NCBI GenBank assembly: GCA_025499705.1
Contig: JAFMVE010000004.1
Coordinates: forward strand, 154,991 to 218,990
Direction: 5' to 3'
DNA: 64,000 bases
From: Carboxylicivirga caseinilyticus
Lineage (GTDB): Bacteria > Bacteroidota > Bacteroidia > Bacteroidales > Marinilabiliaceae
The notes under the pieces were generated by a model. It was not told the origin of the DNA and made no database searches. It saw only the letters and a program-made list of their open reading frames with translations. This document shows, piece by piece, positions 63,914 to 64,000 of this stretch. How positions within the stretch are numbered: position 1 is the stretch's first letter; each line of letters starts with the position of its first letter. The position numbers and the translations under genes are program-made.

Positions 63914-64000
<87 letters not shown>

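Overview
The window is AT-rich chromosomal DNA from a member of the Bacteroidota, most likely a marine or anaerobic Bacteroidales/Marinilabiliales-type organism. The evidence for this is the set of families present: a SecD-SecF fusion, TonB-dependent receptors with CarboxypepD-like or STN N-termini, a sigma/FecR/TonB/DUF4249 locus, T9SS C-terminal sorting domains, a DUF5686 protein, a two-component sensor with reg_prop propellers, a NUDIX/winged-helix sugar regulator, and promoters of the TTTG-N19/20-TAnnTTTG type. No prophage, CRISPR array or intact mobile element was found. The only mobile trace is a broken transposase next to the rRNA operon at the right end.

Layout. 1-4 kb: 3' part of a Crp/Fnr regulator, a UbiA-like membrane protein, alanine dehydrogenase, cysteine desulfidase. 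4.1-6.8 kb: a TonB receptor behind a TPP riboswitch, so probably a thiamin importer. 6.9-9.8 kb: tandem thioredoxins, CCA-adding enzyme and a TrmH-type methyltransferase. 10-14.7 kb: secreted nuclease-like protein, lipoprotein, an unusual membrane protein with six Trp-Met repeats, malate dehydrogenase. 15.2-22.4 kb: a cellobiose locus (NUDIX-type regulator, GPH transporter, GH94 phosphorylase, GH3 beta-glucosidase). 22.7-31 kb: an orphan gene, a LytS/LytTR-like two-component pair, and three divergent secreted-protein genes. 31-39.2 kb: GHL10 glycosidase-like protein, thioredoxin reductase and an ECF sigma / 57-aa ORF / FecR / TonB receptor / DUF4249 operon. 39.4-43.1 kb: tRNA-Pro(GGG) and two outer-membrane proteins. 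43.2-48.8 kb: aminotransferase, purM-prfA-pyrF and rex. 48.7-55 kb: an NtrC-type two-component system facing an ABC/FtsX pair across an intergenic region with three matching palindromes. 55-61.7 kb: secDF, tatA, a Ca2+/cation antiporter, lolD, a TIGR02757 protein and a TrmN6-like methyltransferase. 61.8-63.1 kb: a second sigma factor with a TPR-containing membrane partner. 63.3-64 kb: transposase remnant, a possible 5S rRNA remnant carrying a palindromic insert, and the 3' end of a 5S rRNA gene on the minus strand.

Most genes are ordinary housekeeping or envelope functions. The less ordinary items are: the ABC ATPase with degenerate Q-loop, signature and D-loop motifs; the palindromes between it and the response regulator; the Trp-Met repeat protein; the 57-aa ORF inside the sigma/anti-sigma operon; the operator-like repeats around the cellobiose promoter; and the 5S-like remnant. 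Function calls rest on reading motifs by eye; no database search was possible.
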